64,000 nt of DNA from Guptibacillus hwajinpoensis. GTDB lineage: Bacteria; Bacillota; Bacilli; Bacillales; Guptibacillaceae. Made by a program: the position numbers and the translations under genes. Each line of letters begins with the position of its first letter. Position 1 is the stretch's first letter. Positions 1 to 8,289 of the stretch are shown here, in pieces. Where the stretch lies: positions 558,001 to 622,000 of the forward strand of contig NZ_JAIVKU010000005.1 of NCBI RefSeq assembly GCF_020524165.1, in the 5' to 3' direction. The notes beneath the pieces were generated by a model that was not told where the DNA came from, searched no databases, and saw only the letters and a program-made list of their open reading frames with translations.

Positions 1-124
1 AGTACATATATCAGAATTATTGTTGGGATAACAAATAAGAATATACCGATACCTAATGAAATCTTTCTTCACCACACTAGTTGATTTTTATTAATATGAC
101 AGCGAATTAGTTTGTGCTTCAAAC

Positions 125-141
125 ACTCCGAGTTTATTGAA
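125..141 (-). repeat. Copy A of recurring site TTCNAYAAACTCGGAGY
   Basis: On the minus strand this reads TTCAATAAACTCGGAGT. Closely similar copies lie at 29602-29618 and 30322-30338 in the same orientation. Each copy sits a short distance downstream of the stop codon of a minus-strand single-gene unit. The role is unknown. Confidence 0.5.
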
Positions 142-143
142 TA

Positions 144-323
144 TCAAAACAAAGTAAAGAGGTAATACTTTAACTCAAAGCAAGTAAAATTACGCGATGG
201 AAACTCAGCCATAACCCATTGTTTCCTGTACCCAATAATCTCATGTCTCTTAATTAAATAAACAAGTTCAAGTAATACCATCTTAAAAAACTTATCATAG
301 GAGTATTCAGTTTTATTTTCCAA
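144..323 (-). CDS. Possible small or decayed protein of 59 aa
   Basis: An open frame on the minus strand runs from a TTG at 323 to a TGA at 144. It encodes a mixed-composition peptide with the hydrophobic stretch MVLLELVYLI. No ribosome site precedes the TTG and I do not recognise the family. It may be the 3' part of a decayed gene, because the frame stays open only back to a TAG just upstream. Recurring site copy A begins two bases after its stop, as seen behind other genes in the window. The rest of positions 1-364 shows nothing recognisable. Confidence 0.25.
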   Translation of the reverse strand: MENKTEYSYDKFFKMVLLELVYLIKRHEIIGYRKQWVMAEFPSRNFTCFELKYYLFTLF

Positions 324-364
324 GTTTTTACAATGGGGTGCCTAGCTTTGGTTGACCTTTTAAA

Positions 365-747
365 CTAGGAAATATAATTATAAAATTCGTAAAAGCATAA
401 CCACCATAGTAGTAAAGGAAAAACAACCGATGCAACTTTAGATTGATAAACAGTTAAACTCGGCAGATTAAATCTAGTTGATACCCAGTATATACTGAAA
501 CTAATTCCTAATAATATTAAATTCATAGATAAAAAAAAGAGCCCAATATTTTTATCTATATCGATCCAATACCCCTGGGTAAAACCGATAATAAAGTAAG
601 TAAAGAAAGCTATAGAGACAAGAAAAGTTGCGGAATTTTCAAAAAAGTGTATTCTTTATTTTCAAAAATCCTAAGTGCTATCAGCATTATTGAAAAAACA
701 ATAACAAATTCAATAATTTCTTCTGGTGATGTTAAGTCTATCCTCAA
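365..747 (-). pseudogene. Frameshifted small polytopic membrane protein
   Basis: From a TTG at 747, preceded by GGGGAGAG, one frame encodes a hydrophobic start (IIEFVIVFSIMLIALRIFENK) and stops soon after 650. A second frame takes over near 655 and continues to a TAG at 365 with further membrane segments (SIAFFTYFIIGF, LILLGISFSIYW, VVFPLLLWWLCF). Joining the frames near the A-run at 641-646 would give about 125 aa with four hydrophobic segments. This is either a true frameshift or a homopolymer sequencing error. The family is not recognised. Confidence 0.5.
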
Positions 748-829
748 AAAGTTCTCTCCCCAATCACCCTATTCCAGAATTTGAATATTCCTTGATAAAC
801 TCTTTCTTTATTCAACATTCTGCTCCGAT

Positions 830-1021
830 TTAATCAAATAGAAAATTACCCACTAATCCAATTAAAAGCATTAGTATAAAACTCCCAAACAGAAAGTATC
901 CGATTAACTTAATAGGTAAAGGAAGTCTTCCTCCACGTGTTTTTGGAAACCCTTCAATGTTTTGTTTATGTGCTATGCCATCATTGAAAGGCTTATTTTC
1001 ATTTCCATTGTTCATAGACAA
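830..1021 (-). CDS. Small single-pass membrane protein of unknown function
   Basis: The longest frame opens at 1057, but its codons 9-11 (GGA GGT ACT) are the ribosome site itself. Translation therefore most likely begins at the TTG at 1021, six bases after GGAGGT; an ATG lies two codons further in. The product has about 63 aa: a polar N-terminus rich in Asn and Lys (MNNGNENKPF) and one C-terminal membrane helix (LIGYFLFGSFILMLLIGLVG). The stop codon of the upstream ORF lies one base before the TTG, which implies translational coupling. No family was recognised. Confidence 0.6.
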   Translation of the reverse strand: MSMNNGNENKPFNDGIAHKQNIEGFPKTRGGRLPLPIKLIGYFLFGSFILMLLIGLVGNFLFD

Positions 1022-1022
1022 T

Positions 1023-1202
1023 TTAGTACCTCCAATATTTCTGGTCTTCTCTAACAAAAAGTCTCCTATTATACTTACGAAGTAGCCCCTGATATAGTTT
1101 CAAATCGTCCATTATCTCGAATTCAAGTCTTCCAGATAACTGCACGATTGCTGAAGAAACTCCCCCCATACACGATACCATAAAAAGTAAATTCACCCCC
1201 AT
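1023..1202 (-). CDS. Small protein of 59 aa, coupled to the next ORF
   Basis: This short frame on the minus strand runs from an ATG at 1202 (alternative ATG at 1181, preceded by GGGGGTGAA) to a TAA at 1023. It encodes a hydrophobic start (GVNLLFMVSC) and a charged C-terminus (DDLKLYQGLLRKYNRRLF). Its last codons TGG AGG TAC contain the GGAGGT ribosome site of the next gene, whose TTG start begins one base after this stop. That arrangement supports both ORFs as real and coupled. The function is unknown, and it could also be the tail of a decayed gene. Confidence 0.45.
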   Translation of the reverse strand: MGVNLLFMVSCMGGVSSAIVQLSGRLEFEIMDDLKLYQGLLRKYNRRLFVREDQKYWRY

Positions 1203-1243
1203 CTACTATTAAAGCGACAAACTCTCCAAAAGGTGCCTTTTAG

Positions 1244-1275
1244 AAATAAAAAATGCCCTGCGCATTCGCAGGACA
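1244..1275 (-). terminator. Rho-independent terminator of the osmoprotectant operon
   Basis: On the minus strand TGTCCTGCG-AATG-CGCAGGGCA forms a tight GC-rich stem followed by TTTTTTATTT, just after the substrate-binding protein gene. Confidence 0.85.
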
Positions 1276-1295
1276 CTCCAAATTCAAATGATCGT

Positions 1296-2207
1296 TTACT
1301 CCTCCAACAACCCATTCTCTACAAGCCAATCATGCGCAACAACAGAAACACTGTTTCCTTCAATGTCTACTTTGTAATTCAATTCACGCATAATATCACT
1401 GTTTAGCTTTTCTCCTAAACGCGCTGTGATTTCTTCCACTTCCGGATACTTTTCGTATACATCCTCGTTAATGCTAACGGCAGCACGATAGGGTGGGAAG
1501 AACGATTGATCGTCTTTCAGCGTCACAAGATCATACTCAACAATCGTTGCATCGGTTTCAAACGCGACTGATACATCCACTTGCTCGTTATCTAAGGAAC
1601 GTTGTGTGAGACCAAGATCCATTAGCTTCACCTGACTTGAATCAAATTGAAAGCCATACGTTTCTTCTACTCCCGGTAAGCCATCTGGTCGGTTCGCAAA
1701 TTCCGCGTCTGAAGCCATCGCTAGTTCTCCCGGGTTTTCATTTACGTACTTTGCTAAATCACTGATCGATTCAATTCCTAACTCCTTCGCCTGCTCTTTT
1801 CTCATCGCAAGCGCATAGGTATTGTTTACGTTCGACATGTTCATCCAGTGAATATCATTGTTTTTGGCATCCAATTCTTTTACCTTATCAAATGCTTCCT
1901 CAGGATCAGCAATAGGCTCTTCTCCCATATATGTAATAAGGGCAGTTCCGGTATATTCCCACATCATATCAACCTGGCTATTTTCAAGCGCTTTTCGAAC
2001 GACCGTACTCCCCAGGTTGTTCATTTGCTTCACATTAAAGCCTTCGTCCTTAAGAAGAAAAGCAGTCATTTCTGAGAGTAAATATTGCTCTGTAAAATTC
2101 TTACCTCCAACGGAAATCTGTTTTCCACCAATTCCTACACTTGAACATGAAGCCAGCATGGAAAGGACGAGAATGATTCCGATGATACGAGATAGCTTTT
2201 TTTTCAT
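1296..2207 (-). CDS. opuCC: Osmoprotectant ABC transporter substrate-binding lipoprotein (OpuCC/ProX type)
   Basis: A 303-aa lipoprotein that captures quaternary ammonium osmolytes such as glycine betaine, choline or carnitine outside the membrane and hands them to the permeases encoded upstream. A signal peptide ends in the lipobox LASC, with Cys21 as the lipidated residue. The mature part opens with GGKNFTEQ, a signature of the OpuAC/QAT family, and contains the typical GSTVVRKALENSQVD region. GGAGGGG lies before the ATG. It is the last gene of a four-gene operon, 20 bp after the second permease and followed by a terminator. The exact substrate cannot be read from sequence. Confidence 0.9.
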   Translation of the reverse strand: MKKKLSRIIGIILVLSMLASCSSVGIGGKQISVGGKNFTEQYLLSEMTAFLLKDEGFNVKQMNNLGSTVVRKALENSQVDMMWEYTGTALITYMGEEPIADPEEAFDKVKELDAKNNDIHWMNMSNVNNTYALAMRKEQAKELGIESISDLAKYVNENPGELAMASDAEFANRPDGLPGVEETYGFQFDSSQVKLMDLGLTQRSLDNEQVDVSVAFETDATIVEYDLVTLKDDQSFFPPYRAAVSINEDVYEKYPEVEEITARLGEKLNSDIMRELNYKVDIEGNSVSVVAHDWLVENGLLEE

Positions 2208-2227
2208 ACAAACCCCTCCTACATCCT

Positions 2228-2965
2228 TTACGTTTCTTGTGGTGGTTTGGAACCTTTTGGAACGATCTTACGTTCAAGCAACCGTAGCAAATAATCAACA
2301 AAAATCGCTAATAATGTGACTGGAATGGCACCTGAAATTAAGTAACCATTATCAAACAACTGAATACCGGTAAAGATCCATACGCCAAGTCCGCCGCCTC
2401 CAACGACATAGGCGAGAGCTGCCGTTCCGATATTTAAGACAACCGCTGTTCGAATGCCGGCAAGGATGGAGTAGGATGCATTCGGTAATTCGATTCGAAA
2501 AAGGATTTGGATCGGCTTCATGCCCATCCCTCTTGCGGCGTCAATTAAATTCTCATCAATCGAATCAATCCCTGCCACTGTATTTCGATACATTGGGAGT
2601 AGCGAATAAATAAACAGCGCAAATACAGCCGTTTTAAAGCCAATCCCTAAAATACTAATCATGAGGGCAAGCACAGCTAGACTTGGAATCGTTTGACCAA
2701 GATTCACCGTGTTTGACACGATCCACTCTGCACGTCGAAAGCTTCTACGCGTCACAAGAATACCGACTGGTAGAGCGACGACAACCGCTAAGAGTGAAGA
2801 AACGAGAACGAGCTGCAGGTGCTGCTTCAATAAGTGAAGAAACGTACCTGACTGGCTAAAAATATAGTCAAAATAGCTATTGCTAATCGCCCAAATAAAG
2901 AACACGGCAACGAGCGCATAGACGAGAAAACTGACAATCCGACTCATGACTTTTTTCTTATTCAT
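2228..2965 (-). CDS. Osmoprotectant ABC transporter permease (OpuCB/OpuCD type), second copy
   Basis: About 245 aa. The longest frame starts far upstream inside the ATPase gene; the ATG at 2965, four bases after the ATPase stop and directly behind GGTGAGGAG, is the likely start (MNKKKVMSRIV). There are six or so membrane segments and the EAA-type cytoplasmic loop AARGMGMKPIQILFRIELPN that docks onto the ATPase. Residues LNIGTAALAYVVGGGGLGVWI are typical of QAT permeases. Its neighbour on the other side of the ATPase is a second, homologous permease, so the transporter probably works as a heterodimeric pore. Confidence 0.88.
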   Translation of the reverse strand: MNKKKVMSRIVSFLVYALVAVFFIWAISNSYFDYIFSQSGTFLHLLKQHLQLVLVSSLLAVVVALPVGILVTRRSFRRAEWIVSNTVNLGQTIPSLAVLALMISILGIGFKTAVFALFIYSLLPMYRNTVAGIDSIDENLIDAARGMGMKPIQILFRIELPNASYSILAGIRTAVVLNIGTAALAYVVGGGGLGVWIFTGIQLFDNGYLISGAIPVTLLAIFVDYLLRLLERKIVPKGSKPPQET

Positions 2966-2969
2966 CTCC

Positions 2970-3962
2970 TCACCCTTTCTGTACCAGGGTAGGCTTTGCC
3001 TTGATTTCAAAATGAAGGTACTTTTGAACAAGATCAATCGTAATTGCACCAAGTCGGTTATCGTCATCATCCACCACAACCACCTGATCCGCTTCTTGAT
3101 TAAGAAGCATAGATAATGTGTTCCGTAAATCGTGACGCACATGAATGGTAATCGTATCTTCAATTGTATCGTCTATGTTAGCAAGACCAATCACCTCTTG
3201 AAGGGTTTTAATTGTATGAAGGCTTAAGCTCTTGATCGCACGGTCTTTGCCAAAGAATTCCCGTACGAATTCGTTTTTAGGACGAACAAGCATCTCAGAT
3301 GGTGTGTCGTATTGCATCACTTCTCCACCACGTAATAGCACGATTTTGTCTGCCATTTTAATCGCTTCATCAATATCGTGGCTCACAAACAGAATCGTTT
3401 TCTTCACTTCTCGCTGTATTTGCAGAAATTCATCCTGGATCTTCTCACGGATGATTGGATCAAGCGCACCAAACGGCTCATCCATCAGCATGACAGGTGG
3501 GTCAGCAGCTAAAGCACGAATAACTCCGATTCGCTGTTGCTGTCCTCCGGAAAGCTCATGAGGATACCGCTTCCCAAACTTTTCACCACTTAACCCGATC
3601 ATTTCCATCAATTTATTAAAACGCTCGCGCTTCTCCTTCTTTTTCCATCCTAATAAATCAGGTACGATCATGACGTTCTCTTCAATTGTCATGTTTGGAA
3701 AAAGCCCATTACTTTGAATGACATAGCCAATCTTTCTCCGTAATGCAATCTGATCGAGGGACATGGAATCTTCCCCATCAATGGTGATACTTCCATCAGA
3801 AATCGTTTCAAGACGGTTTACCATGCGAAGTAACGTTGTTTTTCCGCACCCGGATGGTCCTAATAATACGACGATGTTTCCTTTTTCAACGGTAAAGTCC
3901 ACGCCGTTTACAGCGGTTACGCCGCCCTCATAGGTTTTCGTTGTATGATCAAATGTAATCAT
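2970..3962 (-). CDS. opuCA: Osmoprotectant ABC transporter ATP-binding protein (OpuCA type)
   Basis: A 330-aa ATPase. Walker A GPSGCGKTT is near residue 36, signature LSGGQQQR is mid-protein, Walker B reads VMLMDEPFGALDP, and the H-loop follows as LFVSHDIDEA. A C-terminal extension with a partial CBS-like stretch (NTLSMLLNQEADQVVVVD) resembles OpuCA, where CBS domains sense ionic strength. The extension is shorter than the roughly 380 aa I recall for B. subtilis OpuCA, so one CBS repeat may be missing. It energises the two flanking permeases and lies 16 bp from one and 4 bp from the other. Confidence 0.9.
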   Translation of the reverse strand: MITFDHTTKTYEGGVTAVNGVDFTVEKGNIVVLLGPSGCGKTTLLRMVNRLETISDGSITIDGEDSMSLDQIALRRKIGYVIQSNGLFPNMTIEENVMIVPDLLGWKKKEKRERFNKLMEMIGLSGEKFGKRYPHELSGGQQQRIGVIRALAADPPVMLMDEPFGALDPIIREKIQDEFLQIQREVKKTILFVSHDIDEAIKMADKIVLLRGGEVMQYDTPSEMLVRPKNEFVREFFGKDRAIKSLSLHTIKTLQEVIGLANIDDTIEDTITIHVRHDLRNTLSMLLNQEADQVVVVDDDDNRLGAITIDLVQKYLHFEIKAKPTLVQKG

Positions 3963-3978
3963 GTCTTCCCCTCACTCC

Positions 3979-4632
3979 TTAGTTCGCAATGCTTTTTGGT
4001 GTATACCGTTTTTGAATAAAAAGCAAAATACCGTCTGCAATCATCGCAAGAATCGCAACAGCTATGGAGCCACTAATGATTAAGTAGTTGTCTCCACGTG
4101 AGATACCCTGCGTGATCAGAACCCCAAGACCACCAGCACCAATATATGCCGCGATGACACCAATTCCAATATTTAGAACAACAGCTGTTCGAATGCCCGC
4201 CATGATAATAGGAAACGCATTTGGAATTTCGACTCGTAGCAATCGCTGACTTGTTTTCATTCCAAGCCCTTTCGCAGCATCTCTCATTTCTGGACTAACA
4301 TTTTTAATAGCGGTATATGTATTACGTATTATCGGGAGTTGCGAATACAGGACCAGGGCGACGAAAGCAGGTACGAACCCGATTCCCTGGTTGATGATCG
4401 AAAAGACTGGAATCATAATACCGAATAAAGCAATACTCGGAATCGTTAGCATAACTGAAGCAATCTGCAAAACCGTCTCTGCTAAATAATCATTTGTCGT
4501 TAAATAAATGCCAAGCGGAACACCAATCATTAAGGCCACAAGTATCGCTAAGCCAACTAAAATCGTGTGCTCAATGGCTAAATCAAAGATTCGAGGAGCA
4601 TTCACCTCAAGAAACTTCATCCATTTGTCCAA
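3979..4632 (-). CDS. Osmoprotectant ABC transporter permease (OpuCB/OpuCD type), first copy
   Basis: About 217 aa and the first gene of the operon. The longest frame begins at 4680, but AAGGAGG lies inside it. Eight bases downstream a TTG at 4632 (LDKWMKFLEV) is the better start. There are six hydrophobic segments, the EAA loop AAKGLGMKTSQRLLRVEIPN, and a C-terminal AAYIGAGGLGVLI that matches the QAT permease family and the second permease in this operon. The order permease-ATPase-permease-binding protein differs from the opuCABCD order of B. subtilis. High osmolarity is the expected inducer from family knowledge, not from a visible site. Confidence 0.88.
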   Translation of the reverse strand: MDKWMKFLEVNAPRIFDLAIEHTILVGLAILVALMIGVPLGIYLTTNDYLAETVLQIASVMLTIPSIALFGIMIPVFSIINQGIGFVPAFVALVLYSQLPIIRNTYTAIKNVSPEMRDAAKGLGMKTSQRLLRVEIPNAFPIIMAGIRTAVVLNIGIGVIAAYIGAGGLGVLITQGISRGDNYLIISGSIAVAILAMIADGILLFIQKRYTPKSIAN

Positions 4633-4800
4633 TAGGATTGCCTCCTTCTTGTTTTTTCTCTCGCATTTATGCGCGTTCATCCCTGTTTATCTCGTATTCT
4701 AGAAATGGACTATCTGTTAATACCCTAATACTAAAGTCCTAACCTCACTTATTCTGAAAATGACTAATTTTCTGTGCGAGATCATCTCCCCGAGATGTGA

Positions 4801-4890
4801 TATTGGCTAAAATGCGATTTTATTGGCCAAAACCGAAATTTATTGTCCAAACAGTGATTATATTGTCCAAAATTCCATTTTATTAGCCAA
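4801..4890. repeat. Five direct repeats TATTGGCYAA phased at exactly 20 bp
   Basis: Units TATTGGCTAA, TATTGGCCAA, TATTGTCCAA, TATTGTCCAA and TATTAGCCAA start at 4801, 4821, 4841, 4861 and 4881. The spacers are AT-rich and weakly similar. The array lies between the divergent osmoprotectant operon and the RND pump gene. A protein-binding array on one DNA face is one possibility; its function is unknown. Confidence 0.7.
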
Positions 4891-4956
4891 ACTCCCTCAT
4901 GGCCTCCGCTCTAAGCATATGTTCTTGATCTCACGCGTACAATGAGCTTTGTAGTA

Positions 4957-5018
4957 CAGTAGCCCCCACCACCATCTACGTCTTGAGACCTAGATGAAGT
5001 TTGGACTGGGGACTGCTG
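4957..5018. other. Nested inverted repeat (possible structured leader)
   Basis: CAGTAGCCCCC at 4957 can pair with GGGGACTGCTG ending at 5018, with two mismatches. Inside it CATCTA at 4973 pairs with TAGATG at 4991. There is no T-run, so it is not a simple terminator. It sits about 90 bp before the RND pump start and could be a leader structure or an old mobile-element remnant. Confidence 0.35.
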
Positions 5019-5108
5019 TGGTTTCCAAGTAAATACAGTAAATTGAATAAGAACGAGGACGACGTTTCGGAGCGGACTCACTATTTTAAGGAAACCGGGG
5101 GAAACTGT

Positions 5109-8100
5109 ATGACTTCATTAACAAATTGGGCTTTTCGAAACAAGGCAGCGATGACATTGTTTATTATCATCACGTTGTTAGTCGGGACGGTTAGCTACTT
5201 TCTCTTGCCAATGGAATTTTTGCCTGAAGCGGATAATCCACAGGTAACGGTCGTTACACTAGGTCAGGGATATGACGCTGGGTCGATGACTTCATCCGTA
5301 ACTGAGCCAGTAGAGCAGGCAGTCGCTTCGATCAACGGGAAAACGTCGGTGCTTTCCACGACTGGCGAAGGCTTTTCACAGATCGTCATTAATTTTGATG
5401 CCAAAACGAATATGAAAGAAGCGAAAAACAATGTGCAAGATGCCCTCGCTTCTCTTTCCTTTCCTGAGGGTGTCGGGAAGCCTCAAGTATCACAGTTAAA
5501 CACAACGATGATTCCAGTTGGTCAAGTATCCATTACGTTTGAGGATGGGTTATCAAAGGCGAATATTGATCAAGTCAATGAAACATTCAAGCCACTGTTT
5601 GAAAATGAGAAGAGCTTGTCTGCTGCAAGCGTTGTCGGAGAAGGCGGCTCTCGCATTCAAATCAACCTTGATGAAAAGAAGCTCACCAAACTTCAAATTC
5701 CGGTCAACGCCGTTATGGGTGTTCTTCAGGGGCAGAACGTTTCAGCCACTGCCGGAAGCAGTACCATTGACGGTCAAAAAAGCACGATTACCGTCACCGA
5801 TAATCTCACATCAATTGACGCGCTGGAAAATTTGCCGATTCCTTTGCAAATCCCAGATGCACCAGAAGTTCAGCTTAAAGATATTGCTTCGGTCGAGCAG
5901 GTTAAATCAGAAGATATGATCGCTCGCGTTGACGGAAAAGAAGCCGTCGCAGTGGTCCTTTTTAAAGAAAGTGACGCAAGCGCGGTTACGGCTGGAAATG
6001 AAGTTGAAGAAACGGTAAAGAAAATTAACAAAGACTATCCTGGTGTGGAAGCGACCACTCTATTCACCACGGGGCATATGGTGAAAAATTCGGTAACGAG
6101 CATGGCTCAAGAAGTTGGGCTTGGTGCCCTTTTTGCTACGATCGTGATTCTCTTATTTCTAAGGAAATTCAAACCGACGCTCATTACAGCGATTTCGATT
6201 CCACTCTCACTAGCCATTACGCTTCTTTTGCTCTGGCTATCGGGCGTAACATTGAATATCCTAACACTTGGCGGAGTTGCAGTTGCAGTAGGACGTCTCG
6301 TCGATGATAGTATTGTGGTTGTTGAGAACATCTTCAGGCGTAGTCAAAATGAGAAACTTTCAAAACAAATGGTGCTAGAAGCGACCCAAGAAGTGTCACG
6401 AGCCATTACATCTTCTACACTTATTACCGTTGCCGTATTTTTACCGATGGGACTTGTGAACGGGTCATTAAAAGCTTTCCTTCTTCCATTTGGACTCACT
6501 GTAACGTATTCACTGCTCGCTTCCCTACTCGTTGCCTTAACCGTCGTGCCGCTTTTAAGTAGAGTCATGCTAAAAAACACAACATTGCCAGCACACAAAA
6601 CGCCTGATCGCTACCTAAGCGTCTTACGCTGGTCGCTCAATCATAAATTTGTCCCAATTCTGCTAGCGGTTCTAGTGTTTGGTGGCTCGATTGCTCTTTA
6701 CATGACAATGCCAAAAGCCGCTACCGGAGCAAATGATGCTTCCATGGTATCCGTGAGCATGGTGTTTCCAAGTGCAACGCCTGAAGAAACGAAGCAGGAT
6801 CGTATGATAGACCTTGAAAAAACACTTGCTGACTTTAATGGTTATGATCACATGATTACGCAATATGGCTCAAGCGAAGCAGATGCTCAATATGGCCAGG
6901 TGAGCGATCCAGATACCGTTTCCTACACATTCATTATGAAAGAAGATGCTGATGCAGAGAAATTTATTGATCACGTCAATGAGGCGAAAAAGGATGAAAA
7001 GAACGTAACGATTGAAGCAAGTCCTTCTTCTATGTTTGGCGGCTCTTCCAATTCTTCCATTACCTATGATGTGGTTGGCAACAATGCGAATGAAATCCTT
7101 GCCGCTTCTGATCAGCTGATGGAAGAAATGCAAGACGTTGACGGTGTTCAAAAAGTGTCAAGCAACCTGGATAAAACATCTCCAGTCTATACAGTTCAAG
7201 TCAATACGGAAAAAGCCAATGCCCAGCAGACAGCCATGCAAATTCGTAGCCTGGTCAGTCCCCAGCCTATTGGTGCCATTGAGCTGAATGAGCAGCAAAC
7301 ACCAGTCTTTCTGAATGCTGGCATTGATCCCGACTCTCTTTCTGAACTGAACGATTTAACGCTCGCAACTTCTAATGGTGTGGTGCCACTTTCTCAAGTT
7401 GCATCGATCACGAAGGAAGAGAAGCCGAGCACCGTTCTTCATAAAGATGGTGATTTGTACGCTCGAATTACGGCTGAAGTTACGCCAGAAAAACTTTCGG
7501 TGATTGCACAAAACATTGATCAAAAGGTGAAGGATCTCGATTTACCGAGCAGCATTACCCTCTCTACAGGCGGAGCTTCTCAACAGCAGGCGGATGACTT
7601 TAAAGACCTTGGCATCACAATGTTAGCGTCCATCCTGATCGTTTACTTAATTATGGTGCTAACCTTTAAAACGCTGCGCGCACCGCTTGCGATTCTAATG
7701 ACGCTCCCTCTAGCATCAATTGGAGCTGTGCTAGGTCTTCTCATTTCCGGTGTTCCGGCAGACGCTACCGCCCTGATCGGAGCATTAATGCTCATTGGAA
7801 TCGTCGTTACAAATGCCATCGTGTTAATCGATCGCGTGAAACAAAACGAAGAAACCATGATTATTCGCGACGCCATTATGGAAGCATGTAGCACCCGTCT
7901 TCGTCCGGTTATCATGACAGCGATCGCCACCATTTGTGCCATGCTCCCACTTCTATTTGGTCATGCTGAAGATGGCAGTCTTGTATCAAAGTCTCTTGCG
8001 GTTGTCGTGATTGGTGGGCTTTCAGGTGCTACGGTACTTACACTTGTGATCGTCCCAGTGTTCTATGAACTGCTTCATTTCAGAAAATCAAAAAGGCAAC

Positions 8101-8141
8101 GCAAGCATGAAATGGTCATCGAAGAAAAGGTCGCCAATTAA
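5109..8141 (+). CDS. swrC: RND-family efflux permease, SwrC/AcrB type
   Basis: A proton-driven pump of about 1010 aa. The longest frame starts at 5001, but the ATG at 5109 (MTSLTNWAFRNKAAM), preceded by GGGGGAAA, matches where this family begins. Twelve membrane segments are expected in two homologous halves: a first helix near residues 12-30, a large extracytoplasmic domain, helices 2-6 around 330-500, then the same plan again. The RND motif GRLVDDSIVVVEN near residue 394 carries the proton-relay Asp pair. In B. subtilis SwrC exports surfactin and similar amphiphiles; the substrate here is unknown. There is no adjacent TetR regulator or membrane-fusion gene. A strong terminator follows. Confidence 0.88.
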   Translation: MTSLTNWAFRNKAAMTLFIIITLLVGTVSYFLLPMEFLPEADNPQVTVVTLGQGYDAGSMTSSVTEPVEQAVASINGKTSVLSTTGEGFSQIVINFDAKTNMKEAKNNVQDALASLSFPEGVGKPQVSQLNTTMIPVGQVSITFEDGLSKANIDQVNETFKPLFENEKSLSAASVVGEGGSRIQINLDEKKLTKLQIPVNAVMGVLQGQNVSATAGSSTIDGQKSTITVTDNLTSIDALENLPIPLQIPDAPEVQLKDIASVEQVKSEDMIARVDGKEAVAVVLFKESDASAVTAGNEVEETVKKINKDYPGVEATTLFTTGHMVKNSVTSMAQEVGLGALFATIVILLFLRKFKPTLITAISIPLSLAITLLLLWLSGVTLNILTLGGVAVAVGRLVDDSIVVVENIFRRSQNEKLSKQMVLEATQEVSRAITSSTLITVAVFLPMGLVNGSLKAFLLPFGLTVTYSLLASLLVALTVVPLLSRVMLKNTTLPAHKTPDRYLSVLRWSLNHKFVPILLAVLVFGGSIALYMTMPKAATGANDASMVSVSMVFPSATPEETKQDRMIDLEKTLADFNGYDHMITQYGSSEADAQYGQVSDPDTVSYTFIMKEDADAEKFIDHVNEAKKDEKNVTIEASPSSMFGGSSNSSITYDVVGNNANEILAASDQLMEEMQDVDGVQKVSSNLDKTSPVYTVQVNTEKANAQQTAMQIRSLVSPQPIGAIELNEQQTPVFLNAGIDPDSLSELNDLTLATSNGVVPLSQVASITKEEKPSTVLHKDGDLYARITAEVTPEKLSVIAQNIDQKVKDLDLPSSITLSTGGASQQQADDFKDLGITMLASILIVYLIMVLTFKTLRAPLAILMTLPLASIGAVLGLLISGVPADATALIGALMLIGIVVTNAIVLIDRVKQNEETMIIRDAIMEACSTRLRPVIMTAIATICAMLPLLFGHAEDGSLVSKSLAVVVIGGLSGATVLTLVIVPVFYELLHFRKSKRQRKHEMVIEEKVAN

Positions 8142-8157
8142 CGTTAGGTTTTCTCTA

Positions 8158-8190
8158 CACCGTATTCCACTCGGGATACGGTGATTCTTT
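8158..8190 (+). terminator. Terminator after the RND pump gene
   Basis: CACCGTATTCC pairs across ACTC with GGGATACGGTG, followed by ATTCTTTC. Confidence 0.75.
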
Positions 8191-8213
8191 CGACAAATAT
8201 CTCGAAATAAAAC

Positions 8214-8245
8214 ATCTTGACTTCGAGATAAAAATAAGATATCTT
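8214..8245 (+). promoter_or_regulatory. SigmaA-type promoter with MhqR-like operator for the YceI gene
   Basis: The -35 TTGACT (8217-8222) and -10 TATCTT (8240-8245) are separated by 17 bp. Overlapping the -35 is the imperfect palindrome ATCTTGACTTCGAGAT (8214-8229), close to the ATCTCGAATTCGAGAT-type operator of the quinone-sensing MarR repressor MhqR in B. subtilis. Another ATCTCGAAAT half-site lies just upstream. TTCGACAAA at 8189-8197 is a perfect reverse Spo0A box but may be coincidental. Confidence 0.6.
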
Positions 8246-8289
8246 TAATTTATACTAAAAAGCACCCATTCTTGAGGAGGAATTTTATT

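Noticed and set aside
1858..2319. Plus-strand ORFs antisense to the osmoprotectant operon
   Set aside because: Shadows of the real minus-strand genes; no ribosome sites.
4801..4890. CRISPR array
   Set aside because: Units are only about 10 bp and spacers 10 bp, far shorter than CRISPR repeats, and no cas genes are present.
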